Positions 8,201 to 17,547 are shown, numbered from the stretch's first letter. The stretch: DNA of 64,000 nucleotides from Inquilinus sp. Marseille-Q2685 (GCF_916619195.1 NZ_CAKAKL010000001.1:1116001-1180000), one strand, 5' to 3'. The notes: generated from the sequence alone by a model not told the origin. Numbers and translations: made by a program.

Positions 8201-11200
8201 CCCTGCGACCGATACGGCAACTGCATTCCCGCTTCGGGAAGCGGTAGAACTCGTCCACGTATCATCCGGCCGGGAAGTCAGCGCCGGTGCGAGATAGGCA
8301 TCCGGATAGAAGGCGGATTCACCGACGAACCGCGGCTGCTCCGGATTCGGCGATCGTCCGGCGAGAAGAGCCTCCCGGACCGATTTGAACGCGTCGATCC
8401 AGACCTTTGCTTCCACCTTTGGCGGCACGATCCACGTCCAGGGACGCCCCTCAAGACGCTCCGGGAAGGCGCCGATATCGGCAGCGACGATCGGAAGCCC
8501 CGAAGCTATCCCGGCGCTCAAGGTATAGCTATAGGTTTCCGGCCATGGCGCCGGGAACCATAACAGATGCGGCCGGGCCTTCGCGATCAGGTCCGGCAGG
8601 TCCTTCTCCTTATAGGCGCCGGTCTCCGTCAGCTTCGTTCCGCGCGGCGGAGGAGAGGCAATTTCGCGCCAGCCGATGATGATGAACTCATAGGCACCAG
8701 GCTCAATCGCGGCAAGACAGGCGCGCAGCGTCGCCCCACCTTTGCTCTCGGCGATCCCCCCTATAAGGGCAATCCGGAGCCGCTCTCCCTGTTGAAGAGA
8801 AGGAACGGCCAGAGGCCACTTGACATCAGTAACGGGCTCATGGGGCACCACCACGCAGCGAGTGCCGAAGCCATAGCGGGACAGCCGCGACTTTACGTCA
8901 TTCGAAGGACAGATGATCCGATCGGCTTCCGCGAGAAGCCATTCGTGCGACCGACGCCAAGTCTCTATGTCCCGCGCTCCGTAGTTCGGTCGCCGTGCGA
9001 TGCATGCGTTACAGACTGCAGGCCCCGGCTCCCCACAGAATTCGCCGTCGGGTTGCGGCAGCATCGTGATCTGGGGACAGATGGCGAAATAGTCATGCGC
9101 AGTGATATCGAACGGGATGTTCAACTGCCGGACGAGCCACCGCAAGTCCAGCTCGAGCCCGTGCCAATGGTGAATGTGAATTCGGCGAAGCCCGCAGGAG
9201 CGGAGCACGGCCGCGAGGTCCTCCACCCGGCCGTTCGGCAGCCATAATTCCGGATGGTTCGGAATGGCCGGCACTGACAGGGTTACACCGCCGGAACCAG
9301 GCCGCAGCGTCAGGATGTTCGCCTTCCCTTCGACCGACCGGATCAACTCCTGCACGTGCCGCTCCGTGCCGCCGCCCAGGCGGTGGCAGACGAACAATAT
9401 CACCGGTTCGGCGGCCTGGCGGAACAATGCGGCTGTCGTGGCGAAGCGATACGGGCCGGCCTTGTCGAGACGGATGTGCCGCTCCACCAACGCTGGATAG
9501 AAGGGATAGCGCTCGCAAAGGAGATCCCATGCCTTGGCGCGTTTCGGCGAGTTCTTGCCGAAGCTCACCTCACCGGCATGATAGACGAAGGTGTCGCAGG
9601 CGAGCACATGACGCCAGCCCTTTGCCGTGGCCCGCAGACAGAAGTCGTTCTCCTCGCCATATCCCGTGCCGAACGTCTCCACGTCGAACAACCCGACGGC
9701 ATCGAGGCAATCCCGACGAATGTACATGGCGAAGCCGACCGCCGTCGGAACGTCGACCAGCCGTCCCGCCCCCGCGGCGCGGCAGGCGTTATCGATTTCG
9801 GCGAGCGAGCGGCCGAACGGCAGCGGTCCGCCGTCGATCACCGGATAACTGCAGATCGTGGCGTTGTTGGAGAACGGCGTGACCGTACCGATCTGAGGAT
9901 CGGAATAGGCGTGACCGGCCATCCGGGCGAGCCAGCCATGCGGCACTTCAGTGTCGCTGTTGAGCAGCACCACATCCCGGCGCCCGGCAGCGACCATGCC
10001 GCGGTTAACCGAGGCAACGAAGCCGAGATTCTGTTCATTGCGCAGAAGCTCGATCGCTCCCGTGGCAGCAATCTCGTCGAGCCATGTCGAGAGTTCAGGC
10101 TCCGGCGAACAATCGTCGATGATCACCACTCGGCCGGGCGGACGGTCTGGATCGGCGAGGACGGTTTCAACGCAGCGACGGGTCTCGTCGAGCCCGCGGT
10201 AGGCCGGGATCACGATGTCGACCTCGACACCAACCGGCAGCACCGGAACCCGTCCGGTCGAGGGAAGATACTCCGAGATATCCACATCTGGCTGGGTCGG
10301 CCACCCCAGAGCCGCCCCAGTCTTCAGATGAAAGGCCAGCGGATTCGCCCGTGCTTCAGGATGCTCTTTAACATAGAAGAGTGCATCGAACTGCGGATGG
10401 GGATCGCGCAGCTCGGCGGCACCGAACCGAACATAGTGAACAAATGGATCGATACCAGCCGCTGCGATGTCCTTATTGTTCTCAAGATACCATTGAGCAG
10501 CAAAGAACGGGTTCGGATCGCGCCGTTCCGCGGCGCCACTCTCCAGGTAATGCTGCCAAGGGTCTCCTCCCCAAGCAGCGACATCCTTGTATCGATCAAC
10601 GTACCATGCCGGATCGAACAGCGCTCGCAGATCGGTCATCTCCTGGTGACGGCTACTGGCATTCGGCAAATGTGGAGCGCCAGCCTTGCTTTTATGGCGT
10701 TTGAAGAGGCGCTTGTCGCGGCGTCCCAACAGACCGGCGCGGCGCAACGGCGCCGTCAATCGCCAGGATCGCGATCGCTTCACCGCGTTCAGAAGCCGCT
10801 TGCTTCGCTCCGCCAGATCCATCGCCTCCCCTAGCCGATGCTCCAACCTCGCCAGCTTCGCGTCCTTGTCTTCAATCAGATCCCGGACCCGCGCCACTTC
10901 CGTCATCTGCAATTGCAGATCATCCTCAAGGGCCGACCGCGCCGTCGTCGCGACCGTCAACTCGCGAGCGGCCTGCTCCAACTCGGACTTCAGCCCCGCG
11001 AGATCAGTCTGACGCTGCTCCAAGTCAGCTTGACGCTGCTCCAAAGCCTGCTCCGCCCGCACCAGCGCTTCCTGATGCCGCCGCAACTCCTCGCCCTGAC
11101 TGGCCAGTGCTGCCCCTTGTGCCTCGACCGTCCGCCGCAAATCGTGAAGGTCAACGAGACGCTGACCGATATGACCGAACACGGATCGGATCGCCCCCGC

Positions 11201-11857
11201 TTCCTCGTCGCTTGCCGAGAATAGCCGACGTAGCACTTCCGGCTGCTCAGACCCAATCCCGAGCACACCTAGCCCATGAGCGTGCAAAAACTCGAAATTC
11301 GGATGACCTCGACGTATCTCGTCCCAAAACCGCCAGACTCCGAAGCTGCCCTCCCGAACATTGGTATCGTGAAACAGCACTACTGCCCGATCACTCAGCT
11401 TTGGCCGCCAGCTCTCGAAATCGTGCCGCACGGCCTCATAGGTGTGAAAACCGTCGATGTGCAGCAAATCCACCGAGCTATCGGCGAAATGCTCCAGCGC
11501 TTCATCGAAAGTCGAATGGACCAGACGGGAAAATGCCCCGTATCGCGGGTCGTGATAGGTCCGTAGCTGCGCCAAAACCTCCCCATCATAGTGCCCCGCG
11601 TGGGGATCGCCCGCCCAGCTGTCGACTCCAAAACATGCCGTGGGCAGACCATGCCGCACCACCGCCTCGCAGAAGGCACAGTACGATGCTCCGTTGTGAA
11701 CCCCAAGTTCCACCAACACTCGGGGCCTCAGAACGTCCACAAGCCACGAGGCAAACGGCAGGTGACCGACCCAGGCCGAGAACGGAAGGTAGTCCGGCTG
11801 CGTCACAGGCAGTGCATGGCCAAGGATCTGGGGTGTCACAGGTTGAAGCGAGCTCAT
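8177..11857 (-). CDS. Multidomain methyltransferase / coiled-coil / GT2 / GT4 glycan-assembly protein
   Basis: A 1226-residue cytoplasmic protein. In order: a class I SAM methyltransferase-like domain (VELGVHNGAS at about 49-58, HIDGFHTYEAV near 134); a long coiled coil (about 235-360) rich in Glu, Gln and Leu; a basic linker; two to three repeats of the form FDPAWYVDRYKDV / DPWQHYLESGAAE (about 413-520); a GT2 domain (VDIVIPAYRG at about 546, LLNSDTEVP near 632); and a C-terminal GT4-like domain (VCHRLGGGTERHV, then HHWHGLELDLRWL). Such fusions elongate and modify O-antigen or exopolysaccharide. The ATG at 11857 precedes the first recognisable domain; a start at 11962 would add 35 residues. 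Its base composition is less GC-rich than flanking genes, suggesting acquisition. Confidence 0.87.
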   Translation of the reverse strand: MSSLQPVTPQILGHALPVTQPDYLPFSAWVGHLPFASWLVDVLRPRVLVELGVHNGASYCAFCEAVVRHGLPTACFGVDSWAGDPHAGHYDGEVLAQLRTYHDPRYGAFSRLVHSTFDEALEHFADSSVDLLHIDGFHTYEAVRHDFESWRPKLSDRAVVLFHDTNVREGSFGVWRFWDEIRRGHPNFEFLHAHGLGVLGIGSEQPEVLRRLFSASDEEAGAIRSVFGHIGQRLVDLHDLRRTVEAQGAALASQGEELRRHQEALVRAEQALEQRQADLEQRQTDLAGLKSELEQAARELTVATTARSALEDDLQLQMTEVARVRDLIEDKDAKLARLEHRLGEAMDLAERSKRLLNAVKRSRSWRLTAPLRRAGLLGRRDKRLFKRHKSKAGAPHLPNASSRHQEMTDLRALFDPAWYVDRYKDVAAWGGDPWQHYLESGAAERRDPNPFFAAQWYLENNKDIAAAGIDPFVHYVRFGAAELRDPHPQFDALFYVKEHPEARANPLAFHLKTGAALGWPTQPDVDISEYLPSTGRVPVLPVGVEVDIVIPAYRGLDETRRCVETVLADPDRPPGRVVIIDDCSPEPELSTWLDEIAATGAIELLRNEQNLGFVASVNRGMVAAGRRDVVLLNSDTEVPHGWLARMAGHAYSDPQIGTVTPFSNNATICSYPVIDGGPLPFGRSLAEIDNACRAAGAGRLVDVPTAVGFAMYIRRDCLDAVGLFDVETFGTGYGEENDFCLRATAKGWRHVLACDTFVYHAGEVSFGKNSPKRAKAWDLLCERYPFYPALVERHIRLDKAGPYRFATTAALFRQAAEPVILFVCHRLGGGTERHVQELIRSVEGKANILTLRPGSGGVTLSVPAIPNHPELWLPNGRVEDLAAVLRSCGLRRIHIHHWHGLELDLRWLVRQLNIPFDITAHDYFAICPQITMLPQPDGEFCGEPGPAVCNACIARRPNYGARDIETWRRSHEWLLAEADRIICPSNDVKSRLSRYGFGTRCVVVPHEPVTDVKWPLAVPSLQQGERLRIALIGGIAESKGGATLRACLAAIEPGAYEFIIIGWREIASPPPRGTKLTETGAYKEKDLPDLIAKARPHLLWFPAPWPETYSYTLSAGIASGLPIVAADIGAFPERLEGRPWTWIVPPKVEAKVWIDAFKSVREALLAGRSPNPEQPRFVGESAFYPDAYLAPALTSRPDDTWTSSTASRSGNAVAVSVAGAQQIASL

Positions 11858-12004
11858 AGGGTCTCTAAGAAGTTTCCTGCTGTCGGACGAAGGCCATGCT
11901 TGGTTCAGGCCGTCATCTGTATCACGCCAAAGTTGTGGGACGTCCAGCTTCTCCCACAACATGACGGCACCGCTATAATCCCTGAACGCCAGCAGCGTTC
12001 CCGT

Positions 12005-12409
12005 CTACGCCCGGTGCCACCAGCCTCTGCGCCCCAGCAGCGGTACCTTCTCGAGCCATCGGAGACGGCGCAAGCGGTGGAGGCCAGCGACCTTTACAGC
12101 ATTCCGCCGCCCGTCCTTTGACCATCTGACGGAGATCAGCAGATCGATTTTGGATATATGGCCTGATCTGAGAGCTTCGACATAGGCGTTACGTCGGTGC
12201 GGCTCGACTTCTCGTCGCAGAAGCCCTTGATGGACCGCTCGGACAAAGGCCTCATCTTCGAGCCGTAGGAACTCCTCCAGCGCATATTTCCGTTTCGCCG
12301 GGAACACCTCCATCGTCGAGGCGTGTCCGAGCGGTCGCCGGCGAGCGGCTTCCGCCTGGATCCGACGCATGATCTCATCGACCTGGAGTGGCCGATCCGG
12401 CTCCATCAT
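12005..12409 (-). CDS. DUF4214 domain protein of the glycan locus
   Basis: A 134-residue protein. The DUF4214 pattern is clear in the middle: DEAFVRAVHQGLLRREVEP followed by YVEALRSGHISKIDLL and a SxDG-like loop, then a basic amphipathic tail (HRLRRLRWLEKVPLLGRRGW). DUF4214 domains occur in secreted S-layer-like proteins and also in O-antigen/capsule clusters, where the role is unclear. The start codon overlaps the stop of the upstream glycosyltransferase as ATGA, so the two are translated together; a second ATG follows immediately. The basic tail might bind membrane or acidic polymer, which is an inference. Confidence 0.75.
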   Translation of the reverse strand: MMEPDRPLQVDEIMRRIQAEAARRRPLGHASTMEVFPAKRKYALEEFLRLEDEAFVRAVHQGLLRREVEPHRRNAYVEALRSGHISKIDLLISVRWSKDGRRNAVKVAGLHRLRRLRWLEKVPLLGRRGWWHRA

Positions 12410-13623
12410 CCTCTCAACCCTGCGACGAGGCGAATGTGCCCGGCTAACCGCTCGGCAAGCCTCGCCCAATCATAGAGGTCCTGCACCAGCCGCCGGGACG
12501 CCGCGACGCGTTCCGCCAGTTCGAGGCCGCCGATCTCCGCCCGCAGCCGCTGCAGGGCGGCCGGGAAGTCGTCAATCTCGCTCAGTTGCAGATGGACGCC
12601 GTCCGCGACGGCTAGGCCGCGGGCCCCGTGCCGGGTCGAGATAACCGGCACTCCGGCGGCGAAATAGTCCAGCATTTTCAGATTGGTTCCGGACCCACTC
12701 GCCATCGGGTTCAGGGCACCGTCGACCAGACCCAATGTCGTGACCTTGACCACGTCGTCGACCTCGCCCATCAAACCGACATTCGACGGAACCGATCGTC
12801 CTTCGAGATGTCCGCAGACGCTCCCGAGGATCAAGAAACGCATATCGGGGCAACTCGGCGCGAACCGAAGGACAACATCGAGCGCGTCGCAGTTCGGCTT
12901 GTGCCGGCTGCCCATGAACAGGACCGTGAATGTCTTCTCCAATCCGAGTCGAGCTTTGGCTGCCAGCCGCGCCTCCTGGTCGACATATTCGGCGGCCTCA
13001 AGGTCGACTCCGTTCGGAACTTCAATGATCCGCTGCTGCGGCACACCAAAATCCTGATGGAATGTCCTGCCATCATCTGCCGCGCACACAATCAGGCGCT
13101 CGCTCGCGTCACAACAGGCGCGCTCAACCCGCTCCGTTTCCGTCAGCAGCGCACGTGCCTGCGACGTGTCGGGCAGCATCATGCGCTTGAGCGTCGTCTC
13201 GACATTGTGCGCCTCGTACCAGATCGGTCCGCCGGTCAATTCGCGCAGGAGAGGAAACAGATATGGATGCGATGCGATCACAAGCCCGGCATCCGCCACC
13301 GAAGTTTCCAAAGCCCGTCGATAGTCCGGGGTGAGATGAACCAGCCTGGGCATGGCTACATCGGAGAGAGGAACGCCAGGGACGGCACGCGTCAACTCCA
13401 ATTCCGCCTTGCGATGGGCACGTGACTTCGGGACCCGAATTTCTCGAAGTCCTGGGGCTACCTCACGGTCCGAGGGCAGGTCGTTGGCATTGGTGATGCA
13501 AACGACCTCGATCGGGTGGGTCTTTGCCAGATGCCGATAGAGATGGAAAATGCGGCTCTGTCCTCCCCCCCGTGGCGGCCAGATAGGGAAGGTAACAGCG
13601 ACGCTGATCTTGCGGCGCGACAC
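12406..13623 (-). CDS. Glycosyltransferase family 4 protein
   Basis: A cytosolic sugar transferase of the GT-B fold, 405 residues. The N-terminal acceptor half opens with SVAVTFPIWPPRGGGQSRIFHLYRHLA. The C-terminal donor half contains VLFMGSRHKPN, LILGSVCG and the GT4 end motif NPMASGSGTNLKMLDYFAAGVPVIST, with the glutamate-type position occupied by Gly-Thr-Asn-Leu-Lys as in related enzymes. The GTG at 13623 is chosen because it lies five bases after the upstream stop and follows an AGGGGA site; an ATG 39 bases further upstream would overlap the preceding gene. Donor and acceptor are unknown. Confidence 0.88.
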   Translation of the reverse strand: MSRRKISVAVTFPIWPPRGGGQSRIFHLYRHLAKTHPIEVVCITNANDLPSDREVAPGLREIRVPKSRAHRKAELELTRAVPGVPLSDVAMPRLVHLTPDYRRALETSVADAGLVIASHPYLFPLLRELTGGPIWYEAHNVETTLKRMMLPDTSQARALLTETERVERACCDASERLIVCAADDGRTFHQDFGVPQQRIIEVPNGVDLEAAEYVDQEARLAAKARLGLEKTFTVLFMGSRHKPNCDALDVVLRFAPSCPDMRFLILGSVCGHLEGRSVPSNVGLMGEVDDVVKVTTLGLVDGALNPMASGSGTNLKMLDYFAAGVPVISTRHGARGLAVADGVHLQLSEIDDFPAALQRLRAEIGGLELAERVAASRRLVQDLYDWARLAERLAGHIRLVAGLRG

Positions 13624-13627
13624 CTCT

Positions 13628-14989
13628 TTATCCCCTGGAAGGGAAAACTGCCGCGAGCCCATCTAAAGGGTTCTCCGCGCTCATGTCATCCCAGACAGCA
13701 GAGTAGACGTCGCGCGCAGTTTCGGCCCATCTGCGCCGGGCCGTGTCACGAATTCGCCCCTCACGCGTCCGGACATAATCCGGTTGTCGGATGGCCTTCG
13801 TCATCGCCTGACACAGATCGTCTGGATCATGCGGATCGACGTAATCCACGAGGTCACCTCCCACCTGCGGCATGGAGGATGTCTTCGAGGCAATGCAATG
13901 CTTGCCGAACCAAAGGCTTTCACCGATCGGCAGGCCCCAACCTTCGTAGAGGCTTGGAAAAACCGTGAACAGGCAATGTCGGTAAAGAAAGGCCAATTCG
14001 GCGTCCGTCGGCGTCTCCGCCACGGCGACGGTGCCGCCGAGGTTGTTCGTCTTCGACAGGAGGTCGAACAGATCCTCCGTCCGCCAGCCGCGCTGGCCTG
14101 CCAGCACCAGACGGGGCATCCGATCGCCCAGTTCCGGTCGCAGCCGATCCCACGCCTGGACCAGGGCGTAGGCGTTCTTGCGCACCTCGATCGTGCCGAC
14201 GCACAGCACGAACGGCGTCTCGGCAATCGCGCGCACAACAGGCCCGATCGCAGCGTCGTCCGCCGCATCGCCGGCGAACTCATGGGCCAGCGGGGTGACC
14301 CTGGTCGGGATAGCTGCTCCAGCAGCCGGCAGAAACTCGCGGAGATCCGCCTCCGTCTGGTCAGAAACGCAGAGGAAGACGGACACGTAGTCCGGTACGC
14401 GATCGAGGAAACGGCGGAACTCGGCCTCGTGCCCCGGCTTCGCCAGCTCCGGCAGCTTCACCGGAATGACGTCGTGGATCAGCTGGAACACCGGATTGCC
14501 CGCCGTCTTGCGCGCGGTGAGGAAGGCGATGTAGGGGTCGTTGCGCAGCGTCGGCACCGGCAGGAAGATGCGGTCGGACGGCGTCAGGGTGGGCCGGGAC
14601 AGGCGCCGGCCGAAACCAGACGCAGCCCCCAGCCGCCAACGCAGCCGGCCGAGCTTCGCTGCCAGCCGGCGCAGCGGCGCCCGGTCTGCTTCCCCCGCGT
14701 CGTAGGGAATTGCCATGTCGCGGACGAATTCGGCGTGGTTGGCCTCGAAGCTGTAGTCCGGGCCGAGGAAGGACAGGTCGATCTCGACCGCCTGCCGCAG
14801 CTTCGGATGCCAGGCGATGCCGCGGATCGCGTCCGCCCCATGCGTCGCCACCAGATGGCCCACCACCCGCAGCACCACGCGCTGCACGCCGGTCACGGTG
14901 GTGTGGCCGCGCGCATGCGCCAGGACCGGCGTCATGTCGCAGAACAGGCGCGGCGACGGCTTACCCGCCGCGGGGGCCCGAGCCCCCAT
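13628..14989 (-). CDS. Glycosyltransferase family 4 protein
   Basis: A 453-residue GT-B glycosyltransferase. The N-terminal half contains HTTVTGVQRVVLRV, a glycine/threonine loop usual for GT4 proteins that act on polymer ends. The C-terminal half has VLCVGTIEVRKNAYALVQAW and the nucleotide-sugar motif FPSLYEGWGLPIGESLWFG, including the conserved Glu-rich EGWGLPIGE segment. The start at 14989 is one base after the stop of the ABC exporter gene; the frame is open further upstream but that part lies inside the exporter coding sequence. It is co-transcribed with the exporter. Rhamnosyl- or mannosyltransferase activity is plausible but not shown. Confidence 0.9.
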   Translation of the reverse strand: MGARAPAAGKPSPRLFCDMTPVLAHARGHTTVTGVQRVVLRVVGHLVATHGADAIRGIAWHPKLRQAVEIDLSFLGPDYSFEANHAEFVRDMAIPYDAGEADRAPLRRLAAKLGRLRWRLGAASGFGRRLSRPTLTPSDRIFLPVPTLRNDPYIAFLTARKTAGNPVFQLIHDVIPVKLPELAKPGHEAEFRRFLDRVPDYVSVFLCVSDQTEADLREFLPAAGAAIPTRVTPLAHEFAGDAADDAAIGPVVRAIAETPFVLCVGTIEVRKNAYALVQAWDRLRPELGDRMPRLVLAGQRGWRTEDLFDLLSKTNNLGGTVAVAETPTDAELAFLYRHCLFTVFPSLYEGWGLPIGESLWFGKHCIASKTSSMPQVGGDLVDYVDPHDPDDLCQAMTKAIRQPDYVRTREGRIRDTARRRWAETARDVYSAVWDDMSAENPLDGLAAVFPSRG

Positions 14990-14990
14990 C

Positions 14991-16802
14991 CTACCCCGCC
15001 ACCGCCACGGCCGGTGTCGCCTCGACCTCGGTCTGGTCGTCATCCGCCGTCTGCATCGTCCACAGCCGGGCGTAGAGGCCGCCGCGCTGCAGCAGCTCGG
15101 CGTGGCTGCCGGTCTCGACGACCTGGCCCTGGTCCATGACGTAGATCAGGTCGGCACCGCGCACGGTCGAGAGACGGTGCGCGATCATCAGCGTGGTGCG
15201 GCCGACCATGAGGCGGGTCAGTGCGTCCTGCACCTGGCGCTCGCTCTCCGTGTCCAGCGCCGAGGTCGCCTCGTCGAGCAGCAGGATCGGCGCGTTCTTC
15301 AGCATGGCGCGGGCGATCGACAGGCGCTGACGCTGGCCGCCGGACAGGCGCACGCCGTGCTCGCCGATCTGGGTATCGTAACCCTGCGGCAGGGCGAGGA
15401 TGAAGTCGTGCGCCGCCGCGGCCCGGGCCGCCGCTTCGATCTCCTCCTGGCTCGCCCCCGGACGGGCATAGGCGATGTTGTCGCGCACCGTCGCGTCGAA
15501 CAGCGTCGTCTCCTGGCTGACCAGGCCGATCTGCTCACGCAAGGAGTGCTGCGTGACCTGGCGGATGTCGTGACCGTCGATCCGGACCGTGCCGGAGGAC
15601 GGGTCGTAGAATCGCGGAATCAGGTTGAGCAGCGTCGACTTGCCGGCGCCGGAGGGACCGACCAGAGCCACCGTCTTGCCGGCCGGGATCTCGACCGAAA
15701 TGCCGCGCAGGGCCGGAATGGCGGGGCCATAGGAGAAATGCACGTCCTCCAGCCGGATCGCGCCGGACACCCGGTCGAGCACGGCGGCGCCCGGCGCATC
15801 CACGATGCTGGGCCGCGTGTCGATCATGGCGAAGATGCCTTCCGCCGCGGTGATCCCCTGCTGCACCGACCCCCAGGTGTTCACCACCCGCTTCAAGGGA
15901 TCGTAGGTCAGCATCAGGGCCAGGACGAACGCGAAGAAAGAGCCGGTGGTCCGGCTGCCGGCGATCACCTGCGAGCCGCCGTAATAGATCACGGCGGCGA
16001 TGGCAACGCCCGACAGCGCCTCCATGAACGGTGCGTTGTACGACTTGATCTTGGTCATGCGCTGCATCACGCGCGACACCGACCAGACGATCTTCTCGGT
16101 GGCGGCGATGGTCCGCTGCTCGGCGTTGTACGCCTTCACATGGCGGATGCCCTGGAACACCTGGGTGAGATAGCTGGTCATCTCGCCCATGCCGAACTGC
16201 GATTTGCGGGTGACCTTGCGCAGGTCGCGCCCGACCTTGATCAGCGGATAGACGGAGATCGGGAACGTGACGGAGGCGATCAGCGCCAGCCTCCAGTCCT
16301 GGTAGAACATGGCCACGATCAGGCCGACCAGCGTCATCGCGTCGCGGCCGATCGCGGCCGCGCTGGTCGACACCGCGCCGAGCACCGCCTGCACGTTGAA
16401 GGTGAACTGGCTGACCAGATGACCCGACGCCGTGGCATGGAAGCTGGCGAGATCGTCCCAGATCTTGCTGCGGAACATGCGCATCTGAAGGTCGCCGACG
16501 ATGCGGCGACCGATGCTGTTCATCACCACGGTGAAGCCGTAGGTGGCCCCGCCGCGCACGAAGAAGACGGCGATCACCAGGAGCGAGATCGGCACCAGAA
16601 GGTCCGACTGCCGGTTGGTGAAGATGCCGTCCAGGATGTGCTGGCTGACGAACGGGATGGCCGAACTCGCCGCTGCCGTCGCCCCAAGGCACAGGAAGGC
16701 CAGCACGAAGCGCCAGAAATGGCCCTTCATGTGCTCGCGCATCATCCGCTTCGCGATCTGCCAGTCGGATGGCTGCCCTTCGGCGCGTGCTCTCTTGCTC
16801 AT
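14991..16802 (-). CDS. MsbA-like ABC exporter (transmembrane domain plus ATPase)
   Basis: A 603-residue half-transporter of the lipid/polysaccharide exporter type. An N-terminal membrane domain with about six helices (residues 30-330) is fused to an ATPase with Walker A GPSGAGKST, signature LSGGQRQRLS, Walker B LLLDEATSALD and switch histidine in MIAHRLST. It should act as a homodimer flipping or exporting a lipid-linked glycan or lipid. The ATG at 16802 (MSKRAR) is preferred over a start 25 codons upstream. It is the first gene of the glycan locus, so the operon promoter should lie between 16802 and 16982. Gene context favours a glycolipid substrate made by the downstream enzymes. Confidence 0.93.
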   Translation of the reverse strand: MSKRARAEGQPSDWQIAKRMMREHMKGHFWRFVLAFLCLGATAAASSAIPFVSQHILDGIFTNRQSDLLVPISLLVIAVFFVRGGATYGFTVVMNSIGRRIVGDLQMRMFRSKIWDDLASFHATASGHLVSQFTFNVQAVLGAVSTSAAAIGRDAMTLVGLIVAMFYQDWRLALIASVTFPISVYPLIKVGRDLRKVTRKSQFGMGEMTSYLTQVFQGIRHVKAYNAEQRTIAATEKIVWSVSRVMQRMTKIKSYNAPFMEALSGVAIAAVIYYGGSQVIAGSRTTGSFFAFVLALMLTYDPLKRVVNTWGSVQQGITAAEGIFAMIDTRPSIVDAPGAAVLDRVSGAIRLEDVHFSYGPAIPALRGISVEIPAGKTVALVGPSGAGKSTLLNLIPRFYDPSSGTVRIDGHDIRQVTQHSLREQIGLVSQETTLFDATVRDNIAYARPGASQEEIEAAARAAAAHDFILALPQGYDTQIGEHGVRLSGGQRQRLSIARAMLKNAPILLLDEATSALDTESERQVQDALTRLMVGRTTLMIAHRLSTVRGADLIYVMDQGQVVETGSHAELLQRGGLYARLWTMQTADDDQTEVEATPAVAVAG

Positions 16803-16981
16803 GGGGTGCTCATATAGCGCCGTCCGGCCGATCCGCCAAATGACAGTCGCGTCAGGCGCCGATGCAAAGGGCGCCACGGCCGGCCGAGAGCCGTCTCACG
16901 CGGCTGCGGCAGGCGGGCGCCCTGATGCGTTCGGTGGCGGGGCCTGCCCTGCAACGGGCGGCCGCGCCCCGATGAGAAGGC

Positions 16982-17197
16982 TCAGCGGCTGAAGGTGCCG
17001 CGGGCGATGGCGTCGAAATCGCCCGGGCCGATGCCCAGCTCGTCCATCTCGCGCCGGTCGAGCTTCAGCAGCTCGTCATAGACCCGCTTGTACTCGCGGC
17101 GCTCGGCGATGCGGCGGGCGACGGCCGCGCGGAGGCGGGCGAAGGCGCCGGCGGGACGGGTGGTGGCAGGAGCGAAGTCCAGAACGTCGATATGCAT
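16982..17197 (-). CDS. DUF1127 small protein
   Basis: A 71-residue basic protein with a C-terminal DUF1127 domain: RRIAERREYKRVYDELLKLDRREMDELGIGPGDF. Members are short Arg-rich proteins found in many alphaproteobacteria, some linked to RNA turnover and phosphate or carbon metabolism. An N-terminal tail with Pro/Ala/Arg precedes the domain. The start ATG follows GAGGTAAGT, a good ribosome site, and the 5' leader contains a small GCCGG/CCGGC hairpin. It is monocistronic, between the exporter and the metNIQ control region on the opposite strand. Confidence 0.88.
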   Translation of the reverse strand: MHIDVLDFAPATTRPAGAFARLRAAVARRIAERREYKRVYDELLKLDRREMDELGIGPGDFDAIARGTFSR

Positions 17198-17433
17198 ACT
17201 TACCTCATCTGCCGGCGAGACCGGCCTCTCTGTGCTTTCCTCATGTACCCCTAATGTAAGACGTCCGCTTCAGGCCAGGATCAGCCTTTTTGCAGTGCAG
17301 CAATGGTAAGCATGCATGCCATGAACTTGCCACTTTGCCCGCGCCCTAGGCAAAGGGTCTGGCCGGCGCCGCCCCGATAATCCTGAATTTCACTGTGAAA
17401 ATCAGCAATCCACAGACCGCATGGCGCAGTTTA

Positions 17434-17462
17434 TTGACCCGCCTGGTGCAGCGCGATATTTA
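17434..17462 (+). promoter_or_regulatory. Predicted sigma-70-type promoter of metNIQ
   Basis: TTGACC at 17434-17439 and TATTTA at 17457-17462 are separated by 17 bases. Transcription would start near 17469, about 27 bases before the SAM-II aptamer, which fits a promoter for a short riboswitch leader. From 17198 to 17433 I see no gene, only the DUF1127 leader hairpin and unassigned spacer. Confidence 0.6.
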
Positions 17463-17495
17463 AGGGGCGACGGACCGGCCCACCGCCAACGGGCC

Positions 17496-17547
17496 CGCGG
17501 CGATTTGATGGGAAGCAGCTTGCGCCCGCGTCAACAACCGCTAAAGC
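17496..17547 (+). ncRNA. SAM-II riboswitch aptamer
   Basis: The layout matches the SAM-II pseudoknot. P1 is formed by CGCGG (17496-17500) and CCGCG (17526-17530). The conserved loop GATTTG follows the first strand (17502-17507), CTTGC lies before the second (17519-17523), and TCAACAA plus GCTAAAG (17531-17546) follow. SAM-II is an S-adenosylmethionine sensor found chiefly in alphaproteobacteria before methionine genes. Here it precedes metNIQ, so high SAM should lower expression of the methionine importer. The assignment is by motif recognition; a covariance-model hit has not been run. Confidence 0.85.

Noticed and set aside
14817-16817. A 666-codon plus-strand frame
   Set aside because: It is antisense to the ABC exporter and GT4 genes; composition is His/Arg/Asp-rich with no fold.
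17198-17433. Possible additional small RNA or gene upstream of the metNIQ promoter
   Set aside because: I saw only the DUF1127 leader hairpin and no coding pattern, terminator or conserved motif.
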